A program made the position numbers and the translations under genes. A DNA stretch of 55,106 nucleotides, taken from positions 1 through 55,106 of the forward strand of contig JARCRU010000031.1 of the NCBI GenBank assembly GCA_029850535.1, read 5' to 3'. This stretch comes from Actinomycetota bacterium (lineage in GTDB: Bacteria > Actinomycetota > Acidimicrobiia > Acidimicrobiales > RAAP-2). The notes under the pieces were generated by a model. That model was not told the DNA's origin. It ran no database searches and worked only from the letters and a program-made list of their open reading frames with translations. Positions 16,404 through 25,969 of this stretch are shown piece after piece (the stretch's first letter is position 1; the number at the start of each line of letters is the position of its first letter).

Positions 16404-17407
16404 GCGACGACGTCCTCTTACGCGCCACCAACGTGGTCAAGTCCTTTCAGGTCCGCGGTGGCAAGGTTCGATCCAAGAAGGTGGCGACCGCGGTCAACGG
16501 GGTCTCACTGGACATCGTGCGCGGCGAGACGCTGGGGATCGTCGGTGAGTCGGGTTGTGGCAAGTCGACGTTGGCGCGGTGCCTCGTCCAGTTGTTGCCC
16601 GTCACGTCAGGGAACATCGAGTTCCGGGGCACCAACCTGACCGGTCTGTCGCGTCGTCAGTTGCGCCCGTACCGCCACGAGATGCAACTGGTCTTCCAGG
16701 ACCCCTACGCGTCGCTCAACCCACGACGCACGGTGGGTGACATCGTGGCCGATCCGCTGCGCATCAACAAGTTCGGCACCTCGACGCAGATCGACGAACG
16801 GGTCAAGGAGCTCTTCACGACGGTGGGGCTCGACCCGTCCTACGTGCGGCGCTACCCGCACGAATTCTCCGGCGGGCAACGTCAACGCATCGGCATCGCG
16901 CGTTCGCTGGGTCTGAACCCGTCACTCGTCGTCGCCGACGAGCCGGTCTCGGCCCTCGACGTGTCGGTGCAGGCCCAGGTGCTCAACCTCATGGCCGACC
17001 TGCAGGACGAACTCAAGTTGACCTACCTCTTCATCGCTCACGACCTGGGCGTGGTGCGTCACGTGTCGGACCGCGTCGGGGTGATGTACCTGGGCCAACT
17101 GGTCGAGCTCGCCGACGCCGACGCCCTCTACGACGAGCCGCTCCACCCCTACACCGAGGCGCTGTTGTCGGCGGTGCCTCAACTCAATGACGGTAGCGAA
17201 GTGGAGCGCGAGCGAATCGTCTTGAGCGGTGACGTGCCCGATCCCGCCGAACGGCCGAGCGGGTGTCCCTTCCATCCGCGCTGCGCCTACGCCACCGAGG
17301 AGTGTCGTCGCGACGATCCCACCCTGGTGGAGATTCGCCCGCGGCGCTTCGTCGCTTGTCACCACCCCCTGGGCGTTTCGTCCACCACCCGAAAGGATGT
17401 TCCATGA
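16400..17407 (+). CDS. dppF: Peptide ABC transporter ATPase, DppF type
   Basis: 335 aa from ATG 16400 (ATGA overlap with dppD). Walker [10 protein letters not shown]-loop [13 protein letters not shown], signature FSGGQRQR, Walker [14 protein letters not shown]-loop FIAHD, then the C-terminal [15 protein letters not shown] motif of the OppF/DppF group. It forms the heterodimeric motor with DppD. Its stop overlaps the iminopeptidase ATG (ATGA), tying uptake to intracellular peptide processing. Confidence 0.93.
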   Translation: MSDDVLLRATNVVKSFQVRGGKVRSKKVATAVNGVSLDIVRGETLGIVGESGCGKSTLARCLVQLLPVTSGNIEFRGTNLTGLSRRQLRPYRHEMQLVFQDPYASLNPRRTVGDIVADPLRINKFGTSTQIDERVKELFTTVGLDPSYVRRYPHEFSGGQRQRIGIARSLGLNPSLVVADEPVSALDVSVQAQVLNLMADLQDELKLTYLFIAHDLGVVRHVSDRVGVMYLGQLVELADADALYDEPLHPYTEALLSAVPQLNDGSEVERERIVLSGDVPDPAERPSGCPFHPRCAYATEECRRDDPTLVEIRPRRFVACHHPLGVSSTTRKDVP

Positions 17408-18303
17408 TTCCCGCCGCGACCCGTGAGGGTCTGATCCCGTTTCGCGAGTACTCCACGTGGTTCCGCGTGAGCGGCGACCTGTCGTCGCCCAAGACCCCCC
17501 TGGTGGTCGTTCACGGGGGGCCGGGCTGCACGCACGACTACGTCCTGTCGATCGCCGAGATCGCGAACACCGGACGACCCGTCATCCACTACGACCAGCT
17601 CGGCAGCGGCCGCTCGACGCACCTGCGCGACAAGGGGGGCGACTTTTGGACGGTCGAGCTCTTCTTGGAGGAACTCGAGAACCTGCTGGCGTACTTCGAC
17701 ATCGCCGATCGATATTTCCTGCTCGGTCAGTCCTGGGGCGGGATGCTGGGGGCCGAGCACGCCATTACCCAACCCGCCGGGTTGAGGGCCCTCGTGATCT
17801 CGAACTCGCCCGCGTCGATGGCCCTGTGGCTGAGCGAGGCCAAGCGCCTGCGCTCAGAACTACCGCCGGAGGTCGAAGAGGTCCTCGATCGCCACGAGGC
17901 GCGCGGGACCCTGCAGGACCCGGAATATCTGCGCGCGGCGGACTACTTCTACGCCCAACACGTCTGTCGGGTGGTGCCCAATCCCGCTGAGGTCGAGGCC
18001 ACGAACCAGTACATGCGCGAGGACTCGACGGTCTACAACGTGATGAACGGGCCCAACGAGTTCCACGTGATCGGTACCATGAGGGACTGGAGCGTGGTGG
18101 ATCAGATCGATCGGATCATTGCCCCCACGCTCCTGGTGTCAGGGCGCTACGACGAGGCCACGCCGGCGGTGGTGCAGCCCTTCATGGACAAGATCCCCGA
18201 CGTTCGCTGGGTGATCTTCGAGGAGTCGAGTCACATGCCCTTCGTCGAGGAGCCCGAGGCGTACTTCTCCGTCGTCGAGGACTTCCTCGCCGAACACGAC
18301 TAG
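17404..18303 (+). CDS. pip: Proline iminopeptidase-like alpha/beta hydrolase
   Basis: 299 aa. Family S33 landmarks: oxyanion motif [13 protein letters not shown] (about residues 35-47), DQLGSGRS, nucleophile [10 protein letters not shown] (Ser110), acid in [10 protein letters not shown] and histidine in [12 protein letters not shown]. Such enzymes remove N-terminal proline (or release amino acids from amides) in the cytoplasm. The last gene of the dpp operon, joined by ATGA, so imported peptides are the likely substrates. The product proline could feed PutA, encoded 10 kb away. The TAG shares CTAG with the convergent amidase stop. Confidence 0.85.
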   Translation: MIPAATREGLIPFREYSTWFRVSGDLSSPKTPLVVVHGGPGCTHDYVLSIAEIANTGRPVIHYDQLGSGRSTHLRDKGGDFWTVELFLEELENLLAYFDIADRYFLLGQSWGGMLGAEHAITQPAGLRALVISNSPASMALWLSEAKRLRSELPPEVEEVLDRHEARGTLQDPEYLRAADYFYAQHVCRVVPNPAEVEATNQYMREDSTVYNVMNGPNEFHVIGTMRDWSVVDQIDRIIAPTLLVSGRYDEATPAVVQPFMDKIPDVRWVIFEESSHMPFVEEPEAYFSVVEDFLAEHD

Positions 18304-19340
18304 CGCGTCGCGAGGTAGGCCTCGCCGATGGCCTTGAGTCGTTGGTGCACACCATTCATGGCACTGACGCCGGGCAGGTAGGACTTCTTCACTTTCGCCA
18401 CCATGGTGTAGTTGGTGTCGACGACGTTGGCGACGGGGGACTGGGCGGCCTGGGAGACGAACTGGTAGGCGTCCATCAGTGAAAGCCCGGTCAGTTCGGC
18501 GACCCAGTGCACCATCTGGACGTGGCTGATACGAAAGGCGTCCTCGAGGGGCTTGGTGGATCCCGTGGTGATGATCTCGGTGTCGCTCTCGATGCGGGGC
18601 CACAGGACCGGGGGCACGTTCTTGATGAGGTCGATCACGAGAACCGTGTCCATGGCGGTCTCGACGGCGACGCCGCAGGTCTCGCCCTCACCTTGTCGCG
18701 CGTGACCGTCACCGAAACTGAAGAGGGCGCCCTCGACATTGACGCCGAGGTAGCAGGTGACCCCGGTGCGCATCTCGGGGGTGTCCATGTTGCCGCCCCA
18801 GTCCCCGGGGGTGAGGGCCGAACGCGCCTCGTTGAGGGCGGGGGCGACGCCGACGGTACCGTGCATCGGGTCCAGGGGCAGCGTGTAGGTGGCCGCGGAT
18901 TCGCGCGCCTGGTAACGAACGGTGCGCGTCTCGTGATCGATGTCGTAGCGCCAGGTCATCTCGGGGAGGGGGGCGTGCAACATCTGGGTGAAACCATTCG
19001 CCGTGAGGGCACCAAAGAGGGGGACGGTGGTGGAGTAGCCGAACGTGTTCCGCGGCTCGATGCGCGCGAAGTGCACCGCGAGGACGTCGCCGGGCATGGC
19101 GCCCTCGACGTAGAACGGGCCGGTCTGGGGATTGAGGTAGCGAGGGTCGCACACTTCACTCGCGTGGTCGTGCTCCGAGCGGATTCGCCCGGCGAAGCAG
19201 TCCAGGCTGGAGGTGTCCACGACGGTGCCCGGGGTGAGGGACGCGCGCGCGTCCACGCCGCCGAAGGTGTAGACCAGGCGACTGATGTCACCCTCGTGGT
19301 CCATCTCGTAGTTCAGGACTCGTGTCGCGTCAGTACTCAT
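18300..19340 (-). CDS. Acetamidase/formamidase family protein
   Basis: About 346 aa, FmdA_AmdA family. Landmarks: [32 protein letters not shown] (N-terminal beta domain), HGTVGVAP and the metal/active-site region [17 protein letters not shown] followed by CGVAVET. The ATG at 19340 is chosen: GGGAGA lies five bases upstream, and a longer frame would only add seven residues. The family hydrolyses short-chain amides to the acid and ammonia. It faces the dpp-pip operon tail to tail and may share the theme of nitrogen scavenging, which is inference. Confidence 0.88.
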   Translation of the reverse strand: MSTDATRVLNYEMDHEGDISRLVYTFGGVDARASLTPGTVVDTSSLDCFAGRIRSEHDHASEVCDPRYLNPQTGPFYVEGAMPGDVLAVHFARIEPRNTFGYSTTVPLFGALTANGFTQMLHAPLPEMTWRYDIDHETRTVRYQARESAATYTLPLDPMHGTVGVAPALNEARSALTPGDWGGNMDTPEMRTGVTCYLGVNVEGALFSFGDGHARQGEGETCGVAVETAMDTVLVIDLIKNVPPVLWPRIESDTEIITTGSTKPLEDAFRISHVQMVHWVAELTGLSLMDAYQFVSQAAQSPVANVVDTNYTMVAKVKKSYLPGVSAMNGVHQRLKAIGEAYLATR

Positions 19341-19600
19341 GGTGTCTCCCGGCTCGATCATCGAGATTACAGCGTGTCGCTCCTGGGGTCACCAGCGGGC
19401 GGCGATGAAATGAGCGAAATGTCGCAGCGGTGCTCGCTCGCCGCTCGGGGTCGGCGGGGATGAGAATCTCAAGGGATGGGCGCCCGCGCTGGCGCGTTGG
19501 TCCGGTCGCGTTCGCCTGGCGGGAGTGCGCGGCGTCGAGAGAGGTGACGCCCGCGGGAGGGGCCAGCGCGGGGACGGCAGAAATACACCATGATGGGAAC

Positions 19601-21937
19601 GTGAGTGAACGACGGCACGCGGCGCGAGACTGGGGCGCGAGGGCGGCGGTCGTCGTGCTACCCGCCACGGTGAGTGCCGGATTGTTGGTGGGGGCCGTCG
19701 TCTGGTGGGCGGGGTCCTTACGCGGCGCCCACGTCGCGTGGTTCGCCGCCGCCCTCGTGGGGGTCGCCTACTCCTTCAGCGCGATGGTGTCGGAACTGCG
19801 CCGGGGACGCTTCGGCGTCGATCCGCTCGCCCTGCTGTCTCTCGTCGGGGCCCTGCTGGTCCACGAGTTCCTCGCGGCCGCGATCATCGCGGTGATGTTC
19901 GCGAGCGGGCACGCGCTGGATCAGTGGGCGTCTCGCCGGGCGCGTCGAGAGATTGCCTCGTTGTTGGTGCGCGTGCCCAAGACCGCCCACCTCCTTCGCG
20001 GCGAGGAACTGACGACCGTCGACCTGCAATCCGTCGTAGTGGGAGATCTCGTCGTGGTGACCTCCGGCGAGATGGTGCCCGTCGACGGACACCTCATCTC
20101 CGACTCGGCGGTCCTCGACGAATCGGCGCTGACGGGGGAGTCCCTGCCGGTGGGGCGCGCGCGAGGAGAACTGGTGCGCAGCGGCGCGCTCAACTCGGGA
20201 CCGCCCCTTCAGATACGGGCCATCGCCACCGCGGACGACAGCACCTATTCCGGGATCATCCGTCTGGTGGCCGGCGCCGAGTCCGCGGCCGTGCCCTTCG
20301 TGCGCTTGGCGGACCGTTACTCCCAGTGGTTCGTGGTGGTGGCGCTGGCGCTGGCGGGTGGCGCGTGGGCGCTCGGCGGACCGACGCGCGCGGTGGCGGT
20401 CCTGGTGGTCGCCACACCCTGTCCGCTCATTCTCGCGGTCCCGGTGGCGCTGGTGTCGGGCCTCTCGCGATCGGCCCACTTGGGCATTATCGTGAAGAAT
20501 GGTGCGGTCCTGGAACGATTGGCGCGCTGCACCACCCTGCTGATCGACAAGACGGGCACCATCACTCGTGGGCAACCGGTGCTGAGCGAGGTGGCGGTGG
20601 ACACTACGGTCTCGGCGCCGGACGTCCTTCGACTGGGCGCCTCGCTCGATCAGTTGTCCCCGCACCCCCTCGCGAGGTCGCTCGTTGAATCGGCACTGCG
20701 ACGGGGTCTCGAACTCGAGATGCCCACGGCGGTCGAGGAGGTGGCCGGTCAAGGGATCCGGGGTCGGGTCGACGGGCGGATGATCAGCGTGGGCACGGCA
20801 TCCTGGTGCGGCGCGCTCGAGGACCCGGCGTGGGCGCACCACGCGCGACGACGGGCCCGACTCGATGGGGCCCTGACCGTCTTCGTCGGAGTGGAGGGTT
20901 CGCCCGCGGCGGTGCTGGTCTTTGACGACCCGATCCGTCCCGACGTGGAACGCACCATGCGCCGGTTGCGCCGACGGGGCATTCGTCGCATCGCCATGGT
21001 CACGGGCGATCGCATCGAAGTCGCCGAGACGGTGCGCGCGATCATCGGGGTCGACGAGGTGTTCGCGGAACGTTCGCCCCAGGAGAAACTCGACATCGTT
21101 CGTGACGAGTCGTCGCGGTCGTCGACGCTGATGGTCGGTGACGGGATCAACGATGCGCCGGCGCTGGCGCTGGCGGCCGTCGGCGTGGCGATGGGCTCAC
21201 GGGCCGCCACCGCCGCGTCGGAGGCCGCGGACGTGATCTTGACCTCGGACCGACTCGACCGATTGGACGACGCCGTCGCCATTGCCCAGAAGTCGCTACG
21301 CGTGGCCCGCCAGAGCATGGTGGCGGGTATTGGCCTGTCTCTCGTGGCGATGGGCTTCGCCGCGGCCGGTTGGCTCCCCGCGGTGTGGGGGGCCATGTTG
21401 CAAGAGCTCATCGACGTCGCGGTGATCTTGAATTCTCTGCGGGCGCTGGCCTCCGAGGACGATTCTCCCCACCTCAACGCCAGCGACACCGCGGTCACCG
21501 CCCGCTTTCGATCACAACACACCGCGCTGCGCGCCCGGATCGAGGAGATTCGCACCGTGGCCGATGCGGTGGGTTCGATGGAGCCCGCCGAGACCCTTGT
21601 CGCGGTCCAGTCGATCTACGAGATGCTCAGTAGCGAGGTCCAGCCCCACGAGGAGGAGGAGGAAGCAGTCCTCTACCCCCTCCTTGAACGCCTCGTGGGG
21701 GGGCGCGAGCCGCTCGGGGCGATGAGTCACGCGCACCGGGAGATACTGCACGAGATCCGACGATTGGGTCAGGTCGTGGGCGAGCTGCGCGCGGACCACG
21801 TGAGCGACGCCGAGCTCGCTGAACTGCGCGGGCTCCTCTACGGGCTGTACTACGTCGTGAAACTCCACACCGCGCAAGAGGACGAGAACTATCTCTACCT
21901 CGACGACAGCCAGATCCCGACCGCGGGGGCCGCCTGA
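19601..21937 (+). CDS. P1B-5-type metal P-type ATPase fused to a hemerythrin domain
   Basis: 778 aa from GTG 19601. No N-terminal HMA domain. Helices flank TGES (SALTGESLPVG), the membrane metal site TPCPL (residues 272-276), phosphorylation site DKTGT (Asp316), the P1B signature SPHPLA and GDGINDAPAL. After the last helices comes a C-terminal domain of about 140 residues with hemerythrin ligands in order: QHTAL, QPHEEEEE, SHAHREI, KLHTAQEDE. TPCPL plus a C-terminal hemerythrin domain is the known P1B-5 layout (S. meliloti Nia, A. cellulolyticus), linked to Ni/Fe/Co export. The di-iron domain may sense metal or oxygen. It stands alone; no metal regulator is adjacent. Confidence 0.88.
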   Translation: MSERRHAARDWGARAAVVVLPATVSAGLLVGAVVWWAGSLRGAHVAWFAAALVGVAYSFSAMVSELRRGRFGVDPLALLSLVGALLVHEFLAAAIIAVMFASGHALDQWASRRARREIASLLVRVPKTAHLLRGEELTTVDLQSVVVGDLVVVTSGEMVPVDGHLISDSAVLDESALTGESLPVGRARGELVRSGALNSGPPLQIRAIATADDSTYSGIIRLVAGAESAAVPFVRLADRYSQWFVVVALALAGGAWALGGPTRAVAVLVVATPCPLILAVPVALVSGLSRSAHLGIIVKNGAVLERLARCTTLLIDKTGTITRGQPVLSEVAVDTTVSAPDVLRLGASLDQLSPHPLARSLVESALRRGLELEMPTAVEEVAGQGIRGRVDGRMISVGTASWCGALEDPAWAHHARRRARLDGALTVFVGVEGSPAAVLVFDDPIRPDVERTMRRLRRRGIRRIAMVTGDRIEVAETVRAIIGVDEVFAERSPQEKLDIVRDESSRSSTLMVGDGINDAPALALAAVGVAMGSRAATAASEAADVILTSDRLDRLDDAVAIAQKSLRVARQSMVAGIGLSLVAMGFAAAGWLPAVWGAMLQELIDVAVILNSLRALASEDDSPHLNASDTAVTARFRSQHTALRARIEEIRTVADAVGSMEPAETLVAVQSIYEMLSSEVQPHEEEEEAVLYPLLERLVGGREPLGAMSHAHREILHEIRRLGQVVGELRADHVSDAELAELRGLLYGLYYVVKLHTAQEDENYLYLDDSQIPTAGAA

Positions 21938-22148
21938 GGAGTCCCACCGCGACGTTGTCGCGCCCCGTCGTCACCCGTGCCGACCCGCACCATCGTCGTC
22001 CCTTCTCGGGGTGTGCCGCTCACCGATCGAGTGGCGCCCTCTTGGTAGTGTTCGATTCCATGACGCTCCGCGCTGCCCCGGTTACCTCGCGCCACGGGCT
22101 GGACGACGCCCCATCGGTGGCGGGTCTCCTGTCGTTCCGGGGTCGGCG

Positions 22149-22934
22149 ATGACGGGGGAGTTCGACCTCTCGGGGCGCAGTGCGCTCGTCACGGGCGCCG
22201 GCAGTGCGACGGGGATCGGTTTCGCCACGGCCGATCTGCTCACGCGGATGGGCGCGTCGGTGCTCATCACGTCCACGACCGATCGAATCCACGATCGAGT
22301 CAAGGAGCTGGTCTCGCGCGGGGGCGACGCGCACGGAATCGTGGGCGACCTTACCGAGGCGACAACGGCGCTGCGCCTCGTGGCCGCGGCGCTGGAGATA
22401 TGGGGACGACTCGACGTCGTCGTCCACAACGCCGGAATGACCTCGGTCGCGCAAACCCAACCCGAGAGTGGCACCATTGACGTGATGGCCTACGCCCAGT
22501 GGCGCTCGAGCCTGTCGAGAAATCTCGACACCGCCTTCCTCGTGGCCCAAGCCTGTCTGCCGGTGATGATCGCGGCGCGCTGGGGTCGCCTCGTGATGGT
22601 GTCGAGCGTCTCGGGGCCGTTGATGGCCATGCGCGGAGAACCGGCCTACGCCGCGGCCAAGGCGGGAATGGTCGGACTCGCGCGCGCCCTCGCGATAGAT
22701 TCGGCCGTCCACGGCGTGACCGTCAACGCCGTCGCGCCTGGTTGGATCGCGACCGGATCGCAGACTCCGCACGAACATGCGCAGGGTCTGGCGAGCCCGA
22801 TGGGTCGCAGCGCACGGCCCGAAGAAGTCGCCGCGAGCATTGGTTGGTTGGCGTCACCGTCGGCGTCCTACGTGACCGGGCAGTGTCTCGTGGTGGACGG
22901 AGGCAACTCCATCGCCGAGGAACGTTCGAGGTAG
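22149..22934 (+). CDS. Short-chain dehydrogenase/reductase (SDR)
   Basis: 261 aa classical SDR. Cofactor motif VTGAGSATGIGFA (about residues 13-25), GDLTE, VVHNAGM, catalytic Ser in MVSSVSG and YAAAK (Tyr-x3-Lys), and the C-terminal TGQCLVVDGG. ATG 22149 places the Rossmann motif near the N-terminus as usual. The closing pattern resembles FabG-like 3-oxoacyl reductases, but substrate cannot be assigned. The MPG tandem repeat begins 27 nt after its stop. Confidence 0.9.
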   Translation: MTGEFDLSGRSALVTGAGSATGIGFATADLLTRMGASVLITSTTDRIHDRVKELVSRGGDAHGIVGDLTEATTALRLVAAALEIWGRLDVVVHNAGMTSVAQTQPESGTIDVMAYAQWRSSLSRNLDTAFLVAQACLPVMIAARWGRLVMVSSVSGPLMAMRGEPAYAAAKAGMVGLARALAIDSAVHGVTVNAVAPGWIATGSQTPHEHAQGLASPMGRSARPEEVAASIGWLASPSASYVTGQCLVVDGGNSIAEERSR

Positions 22935-22960
22935 GAGTGTCGGCTCTCGCCGGTCTCGCG

Positions 22961-23029
22961 ATGCCGGGCCAAACCATGCCGGGTCCAACCATGCCGGGTC
23001 GAAGGATGCCGGGTCGAAGGATGCGGTCG
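22961..23029 (+). repeat. 15-bp tandem repeat (MPGxx-coding)
   Basis: Four consecutive 15-bp units starting ATGCCGGG(C/T) at 22961, 22976, 22991 and 23006, then a partial fifth, ending in TGA at 23030. Units 3 and 4 are identical. In frame they read MPGQT, MPGPT, MPGRR, MPGRR, MRS. With the GTG at 22937 this would be a 31-aa peptide, but no homologue is known to me and translation is not shown. Confidence 0.75.
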
Positions 23030-23056
23030 TGAGGCACCGGCAACGACCCGCCGAGT

Positions 23057-23110
23057 GTGCGGGGGCAACAACGTCGCGGTGGTGCCGCCACGTCGTTGTT
23101 GCCCCCGCAC
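23057..23110. repeat. Perfect 17-bp inverted repeat (hairpin)
   Basis: GTGCGGGGGCAACAACG (23057-23073) is followed after 20 nt by its exact reverse complement (23094-23110). The loop itself contains a partial dyad (GGTGG/CCGCC). No T-run follows on either strand, so a simple intrinsic terminator is not obvious. It could still end SDR transcription or be a mobile palindromic repeat. Confidence 0.8.
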
Positions 23111-23812
23111 GGTGGTCGACCGGGCGCCCGTGCGTGACGTGACTATTCGACGTCGGTCGCGAACCCCGAGCGCGTGACGTGATCACGTGAGACGTCGTTA
23201 AACCTCGTCTCGCGTGGGCCACGACGCCTCATCGACTCCGACCGCAATCGTCGGGCGGATCGAACACCGCCTCGCGGTATCAGTCACGACCGTGCAGAAT
23301 ATTCGAGATCTCCTTGAACACCCAGGCGGCTCGACTGAAGGGTCCCGTCGAGCAGGTGGGGAGTCCCGGGGTGGGTGTGGGGGTAACGCCGTCGATGGTG
23401 GGCCCGCAACCTCGATCGTGGGACTTTCGCCGCAGTCCGTGCGAACGTGTCATCGCTCTCCTCCAGCGCCGGACCCCGACCCGCGACGTGGGTCGTCGCG
23501 ATGGACTGGGACAATGCAGGACCCCAGTGGAGAACCGGTTGCGGTAGATGAGTCCACGTTCCAAGCGTAGGCCGAGTTGGTGGCCACCACGCTCGAGAGA
23601 CGCGATGGACGATCTTTCGCGTAGCCCTCGGGGTCGAGTGAGCGAGGGCGCGGTGGTTGAGTCGATGTCGTCCTCGGGCGCTCGTCTCCTCACTCGCGAC
23701 GCGGCATCACCGCGCAGCGGTTGGCCGAGGCGCGACGTCACCGGTGGTGCCCTCGAGACGTGCGCGAGCGAATCGAACGTCGCTCTCGGTGAACTCGTTC
23801 GACGTCGCGATC
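23111..23812. other. Stretch without recognisable gene
   Basis: Open frames exist on both strands but are Arg/Pro/Ser-rich, lack ribosome sites and match no family I know. ACGTGA/TCACGT-type palindromic words occur near 23175-23195. I see no gene. Confidence 0.4.
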
Positions 23813-24157
23813 CTAGAAACTGACGACCGTGTAACCCTCGAGGGCGAAAGCCTCGACTTCGGCCCCGGCGGCGAGCAACTCCAGCGGGCGCGCGGCGATC
23901 TCCTCGGTGACCTCGTACTGCTCCACGTTGGCGCGACAGGCCTTGGTTCCGATGCCCACGTCGTGCAACTCGGCGAGCTGAGCGTCGATCTGACCGCTCG
24001 CGGCCAACCGGACCGAGGGACCGAAGAAGAGGACCCGCACGTCGGCGCCCCGATTTGATTTGAGACGAGTGGCCATCACCAGTCCCGGCACGGCGCGGTT
24101 GGGGTCATCACTGATGATCAAGAAGGCGATCTTGGCGGGGGTGGGTTCATTGGACAT
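23813..24157 (-). CDS. DsrE-family protein
   Basis: 114 aa with the DsrE/DsrF-like alpha/beta fold: KIAFLIISDDPNRAVPGLVMATRL at the N-terminus, VRVLFFGPSVRLAA, a central cysteine in GTKACRANVEQY and the ending ALEGYTVVSF. DsrE-like proteins relay sulfur or act as small accessory proteins. The single cysteine (about residue 75) lies where many DsrE-like proteins have their active cysteine. GAGGAGCGAC before the ATG gives a ribosome site. It stands alone between two gene-poor stretches. Confidence 0.8.
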   Translation of the reverse strand: MSNEPTPAKIAFLIISDDPNRAVPGLVMATRLKSNRGADVRVLFFGPSVRLAASGQIDAQLAELHDVGIGTKACRANVEQYEVTEEIAARPLELLAAGAEVEAFALEGYTVVSF

Positions 24158-25138
24158 TGTCGCTCCTCGGTGCTGTCACTCTTCGAGCTGGTGCGTTGCC
24201 AACTCTGGATTCTCGTGGGACGTGGTCTGGTTCCGCGTCGATGGCAACGAGCACGACAGCGCCCGGCGACCCATCAGCCGCGGCCACGCGAACGCACCGA
24301 CCATTGCACTCACCATCACGACGTCGCGCAATGTAGCGCTAGGAATGGGACTCGCCCCGATGTAACTGAAGACTGCCACGGTCACCACTCGACTACTGGC
24401 GCAGGTCAGCCTCACCAACCCACCCTATCGGGGGGCGCTGGAGCGAGCCATCTCGATCGAACGACGAGAGAACCGCAGTCACGACGCTCGGGCAGTCATT
24501 CATGGGTGCCGGAGTGCGAACGCGAGACGACGGAGTGCGGTCCTTCCTCAACACCACTGCACGTCATGGGGGGTAAAGACCGGCCGCGCAACGGCGCAGC
24601 GTGGGTTCAGGGTGATTCTTGTCCTTCGACGCCAACACGTGGGGCACTCTCGAGGGGGTCGAGTCCGCCATGAGATTTCAGGGGTCGCAGAGAGATACAC
24701 CGGTCCTGTGCGCCCGGATTGTCCACTGTCGAGTCCGTCGCGGGTAGCGGTGAGCGAGGAAGGACCTGGCCGCGTCGTGCGACTCCTCATGGGTGGCACG
24801 AACCTTCTCATCACTTCGCGCACCGACAGTTGACGCCATGGCGTGAGTGAGATGCGTGTTGAGAGGAGAGAGAACGACGCCCTTGGGGGAACCAGTCACC
24901 ACCGACTACGTCGCAGAGGGGTCGAGAAGGGGCTCGCGCATGTCGGTTCCGAATGCGACTCGCGGTTCACGATTCACGGCTCACCTCGCGGTCACGCGCC
25001 TGATTCGGGTTCGCGGACTGATCGCGGCTGAGGACACCACAGGGACCCTCACGTCGTGGACCACGAGCGGCGACGGTGCGGTGCACAGTGGGCCACGGCG
25101 ACCCTCGCTGTTAGAGTCAACACTAACTAGGAGAACTC
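24158..25138. other. Stretch without recognisable gene
   Basis: Nearly 1 kb with only short, compositionally biased open frames on both strands and none with a family match. The final 20 nt hold the ribosome site AGGAGAA of the next gene. Decayed genes are possible but none could be named. Confidence 0.4.
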
Positions 25139-25969
25139 GTGTTACCAAGTTTTCGCATCGCCGCAGTGCTCGCCGCTACCTTGTCGGTCGTCGCAGTCCC
25201 TGAGGTCTCGAACGCCACGCCGACTCCTCACGCCAGGGTGATTGACCACGTCGTGGTTTCGAGCTTCTCCGAAAAGCGCGACCTTATTGATCAGGGCGTC
25301 TCGCACGTCTACTCGGGTGCCTGGGCCCACGTGAGCGCGACGACGACGGGCGTCTCCCTCTCGCGCAGCGGCCCCGGTTCGGTCTCGTTCACCTTCGACC
25401 CCGTCGCCGGCCAAAAGCTCACCGTGGGCCAGCACGGCAATCTCCAGCGGGCTCCGTTCGCGGCCGCGGGTTTCGCTGGTATCAATATCACCGGACCGGG
25501 CGCACCCGCGGGCTGTGCTCGGGTCACTGGGAGCTACTACATCTGGGATATTGCCGCGAGCGCCACGGGCGTGCTCACTCGTCTCGACCTCACCTACGTT
25601 GAACACTGCGACGCTCTGCCACCGTCGAACTTCGGTGAGGTCTTGATCAACGATGCTCCGCACGTGGGAACGCTCAGCGCGTCGGCTACGCGCATCACCT
25701 TTCCCGATCAAACTCCACTGTTGCCCTACGTGCTGACCAACTCCTCGATCACCCCCGAGCCGGTCAGGCTGCGACAAAGCGGCACCGTGGTCACTCATTT
25801 CTGGCTCATCCCCGTCAAGTCCACCTGTGCGTCGGTGGTGCCCGCCCACGGGTCGTGTGCCTATACCCTGCGCCTCCTGCCCCCCAAGCCCGGTGTCTAC
25901 GCCGCGACGATGCTCATCTCCGCGGGCGGAAGCACCATGCGCCTCGTATTGAATGGGTCCGCACCCTGA
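25139..25969 (+). CDS. Secreted protein, possible Ig-like C-terminal domain
   Basis: 276 aa from GTG 25139, preceded by AGGAGAA seven bases away. Signal peptide: FRIAAVLAATLSVVAVPEVSNA. The middle has two cysteines (GCARVTG and EHCDALP). The C-terminal 95 residues (from about HVGTLSASATRITFPD) resemble the choice-of-anchor D/ASPM-like Ig folds of secreted proteins, with a Cys pair (STCASVVPAHGSC). No anchor motif (LPXTG or terminal helix) is visible, so it is probably released. Function unknown. Confidence 0.75.
   Translation: MLPSFRIAAVLAATLSVVAVPEVSNATPTPHARVIDHVVVSSFSEKRDLIDQGVSHVYSGAWAHVSATTTGVSLSRSGPGSVSFTFDPVAGQKLTVGQHGNLQRAPFAAAGFAGINITGPGAPAGCARVTGSYYIWDIAASATGVLTRLDLTYVEHCDALPPSNFGEVLINDAPHVGTLSASATRITFPDQTPLLPYVLTNSSITPEPVRLRQSGTVVTHFWLIPVKSTCASVVPAHGSCAYTLRLLPPKPGVYAATMLISAGGSTMRLVLNGSAP

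Noticed and set aside
22961..23020. CRISPR array
   Set aside because: The 15-bp units are directly adjacent with no spacers, so this is a simple tandem repeat.
23214..23741. Overlapping frames on both strands in the gap before dsrE
   Set aside because: No ribosome sites, biased composition, no homology recognised.
24170..25203. Several frames of 70-170 codons in the gap after dsrE
   Set aside because: Mutually overlapping, without ribosome sites or recognisable domains.
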